Shown here piece after piece: positions 62,522-64,000 of a stretch of 64,000 nt of DNA (its first letter is position 1; every line of letters starts with the position of its first letter). The stretch is from Marinifilum flexuosum (lineage in GTDB: Bacteria > Bacteroidota > Bacteroidia > Bacteroidales > Marinifilaceae). Made by a program: the position numbers and the translations under genes. The stretch spans positions 1,418,490 to 1,482,489 of the forward strand of contig NZ_RAPQ01000008.1 of NCBI RefSeq assembly GCF_003610555.1, read 5' to 3'. The notes below the pieces were generated by a model, which ran no database searches, was not told where the DNA came from, and saw only the letters and a list, made by a program, of their open reading frames with translations.

Positions 62522-64000
62522 ATGAAGAAATTTTATTATCTACTTGTGGGTGGACTAATTGTTTTATCGATGCTTGCGGTGACCAAGTACATTAAGCAGG
62601 ATAAAAAACAATTCTCGAGTAATGATTTTACACCTAAAGAGTTTTGGCAAAATCAATTTCAGAAAAAAAAGGAAAAAAGAAAAGTAGGCTATAGTAAGGC
62701 GGATAAGCCTGATATGTATAGCAAGTACTTTAAGGCCATTACAACCCCAATTGGGCAGGCTAAGTCTGGTTACCAGATGAGTTATAGGGTTTTAGAACTG
62801 AATAAGGCTCGCGAAAATAGTCCGAAATTAAAAAGTGGGAAAGCTGCTTTGAATTTTGTATCTCGTGGACCTGCGAACGTTGGGGGACGTACTCGTGCAA
62901 TTCTTATTGATCCGGATGATGCTGAAAAAGATCTTTGGTATGCCGGTAGTGCAACTGGAGGAATATGGAAAACAGAGGATGGTGCTGATACCTGGACAAA
63001 CTTGTCAAGTGATCTAAGTAATTTGTCGGTAAATGCATTGGCCATGGCAAAATCGAACCATGATATTATTTATGCTGGTACAGGAGAAAGTTTTCCTGGT
63101 AGTGCCCAAAACCTGGGGAATGGTATTTGGAAATCAGTTAACCGAGGATTGAATTGGACCCAATTGGCAAGTACTGCTGTTGATGAAAAATTTGGATACA
63201 TTAACAGATTATTTGTTGATCCTATTGATGAGAATATTGTGATAGCTGCCACTGAATCAGGTATTTTTAAATCTATTAACGGAGGATCAGATTGGACACA
63301 AGTATATAGTAGTGATGGAGGGGTAGAAGATTTAGCATTTTACCCAACTGCAAGTGATACTATTTTTGCAGGAGAAAACAAGAAAGGAATTCTGCGTACA
63401 ATTAATGGAGGTGACACTTGGGAACTTTTCTCAAAAGGACTTTCAGCAGGTTCACGTTATGAGGTTGCAGTTTCGCCTGTGGATAGAAATTTTGTTTATG
63501 TTAGTGTTGATGTTTCTGATAAAGAGTCTCATGTGTTCTTATCTCAGGATAATGCCAATAATTGGACCAAGTTTAATGATGATCAAAATTTCCTGGGCGG
63601 ACAAGGAGGCTATGACAACACGATAGAAGCTCATCCATTTATTGATAGTGTTGTTTTTGTGGCTGGTGTTGATATGTGGAAACTTGCCTTTAATAAAACT
63701 CCAACAGAACAGGAGAAAGCGGTGACTGCGGCATATACTGAGAATACCGATTTTCTATCATTTGTAGGTTTTGGTGGTAGTTATCTTAATGGAGGTTTAA
63801 GTACCGATGAAGGTACTGATGTTTTATCAACAGATTGGACTTCGGTAGAAATTAGATTCGGACCTGGATTAGGTCAGAAAGCCCATCGATTTACAGTCGC
63901 AAATCAAGGTACTTCAGGTGTACCTGCTTCAAGTTATACTTACCAAGACTATGTATATGTTCCTTTTGAGGTTTGGGATATTACAAATAATAAACAGTTG
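62522..64000 (+). CDS. Large BNR/Asp-box propeller protein (partial, runs off the window)
   Basis: 493 residues seen, frame open to base 64000. N-terminal hydrophobic segment ('LLVGGLIVLSMLAV') acts as signal or anchor; then a Lys-rich stretch and 'RGPANVGGRTRAILIDPDDA', the same motif that opens the propeller of the 58040-61186 protein, followed by Asp boxes ('TEDGADTW', 'SVNRGLNW', 'SINGGSDW', 'TINGGDTW', 'SQDNANNW'). A paralogue of the minus-strand protein, on the opposite strand. After about residue 400 the sequence leaves the Asp-box pattern ('SVEIRFGPGLGQKAHRF' area), suggesting a second domain. A T9SS tail would lie beyond the window. Confidence 0.85.
   Translation, partial: MKKFYYLLVGGLIVLSMLAVTKYIKQDKKQFSSNDFTPKEFWQNQFQKKKEKRKVGYSKADKPDMYSKYFKAITTPIGQAKSGYQMSYRVLELNKARENSPKLKSGKAALNFVSRGPANVGGRTRAILIDPDDAEKDLWYAGSATGGIWKTEDGADTWTNLSSDLSNLSVNALAMAKSNHDIIYAGTGESFPGSAQNLGNGIWKSVNRGLNWTQLASTAVDEKFGYINRLFVDPIDENIVIAATESGIFKSINGGSDWTQVYSSDGGVEDLAFYPTASDTIFAGENKKGILRTINGGDTWELFSKGLSAGSRYEVAVSPVDRNFVYVSVDVSDKESHVFLSQDNANNWTKFNDDQNFLGGQGGYDNTIEAHPFIDSVVFVAGVDMWKLAFNKTPTEQEKAVTAAYTENTDFLSFVGFGGSYLNGGLSTDEGTDVLSTDWTSVEIRFGPGLGQKAHRFTVANQGTSGVPASSYTYQDYVYVPFEVWDITNNKQL

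Overview
The window is a 64 kb chromosomal segment of a Bacteroidota bacterium, most likely a marine or anoxic-sediment member of the Marinilabiliales/Bacteroidales side of the phylum (genus is inference; nothing here fixes it). Grounds: low GC, TAnnTTTG-type minus-7 promoter boxes with an upstream TTG, a Bacteroidota RpoZ next to a BamD-like lipoprotein, a DUF4835 gene between coaBC and recN, type IX secretion (T9SS) substrates, many lipoproteins, an archaeal/eukaryote-type ProS, and a fermentative carboxyl-transfer cluster.

Layout. 1-3316: partial SH3/multi-TM protein (minus) and a secreted coiled-coil protein (plus). 3317-5690: an anomalous, GC-richer locus with structured non-coding DNA, a two-gene cassette (small membrane protein plus DUF6266 protein) and a broken tRNA-Pro. 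6474-10215: a 12S-type carboxyltransferase, a small protein and a 5S-type carboxyltransferase fused to a biotin domain, which together look like a methylmalonyl-CoA/pyruvate transcarboxylase or decarboxylase. 10461-19236: trxB, an alpha-oxoamine synthase, bamD, rpoZ, coaBC (split by a candidate -1 frameshift site), DUF4835, recN, fabI. 19559-21817: sulfate activation (cysD, cysN). 21925-28795: FadL-like barrel, an extreme-composition lipoprotein, proS, an unknown gene, pepT. 28941-34097: a substrate-binding histidine kinase, an HxlR regulator divergent from an AcuI/YhdH reductase, a CE2-like esterase and a DUF6265-like lipoprotein. 34613-38885: pabB, tilS, a 363-bp repeat element with terminal inverted repeats, and an S9-like hydrolase. 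38951-42597: a complete propionyl-CoA carboxylase set (accC, BCCP, pccB; minus strand). 42959-46828: a metal/electron-transfer neighbourhood (SO_0444-type efflux permease with HMA domain, porin, FMN-binding protein, MntP) around a strong palindrome. 46925-49072: TPR histidine kinase. 49302-52694: nadB-nadC-nadA. 52848-57109: otsA-otsB fusion divergent from a GH15 enzyme. 57284-64000: small HTH protein, two paralogous BNR/Asp-box secreted giants (one T9SS-tagged, one running off the window) and two small lipoproteins between them.

Metabolic reading: two biotin-dependent acyl-CoA carboxylase systems (a possible propionate-forming transcarboxylase and a propionyl-CoA carboxylase) plus an acrylyl-CoA-reductase-like enzyme point to active C3 acyl-CoA metabolism. 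The most unusual signals are (i) coaBC needing a -1 shift on an A10-G run, (ii) the DUF6266 locus beside a truncated tRNA-Pro, (iii) the TIR-bounded 363-bp element after tilS, (iv) several families of short tandem or dispersed intergenic repeats, and (v) the palindrome in front of the porin/FMN-protein operon. I see no CRISPR array, no rRNA, no intact tRNA, no complete IS transposase and no recognised antiphage system.
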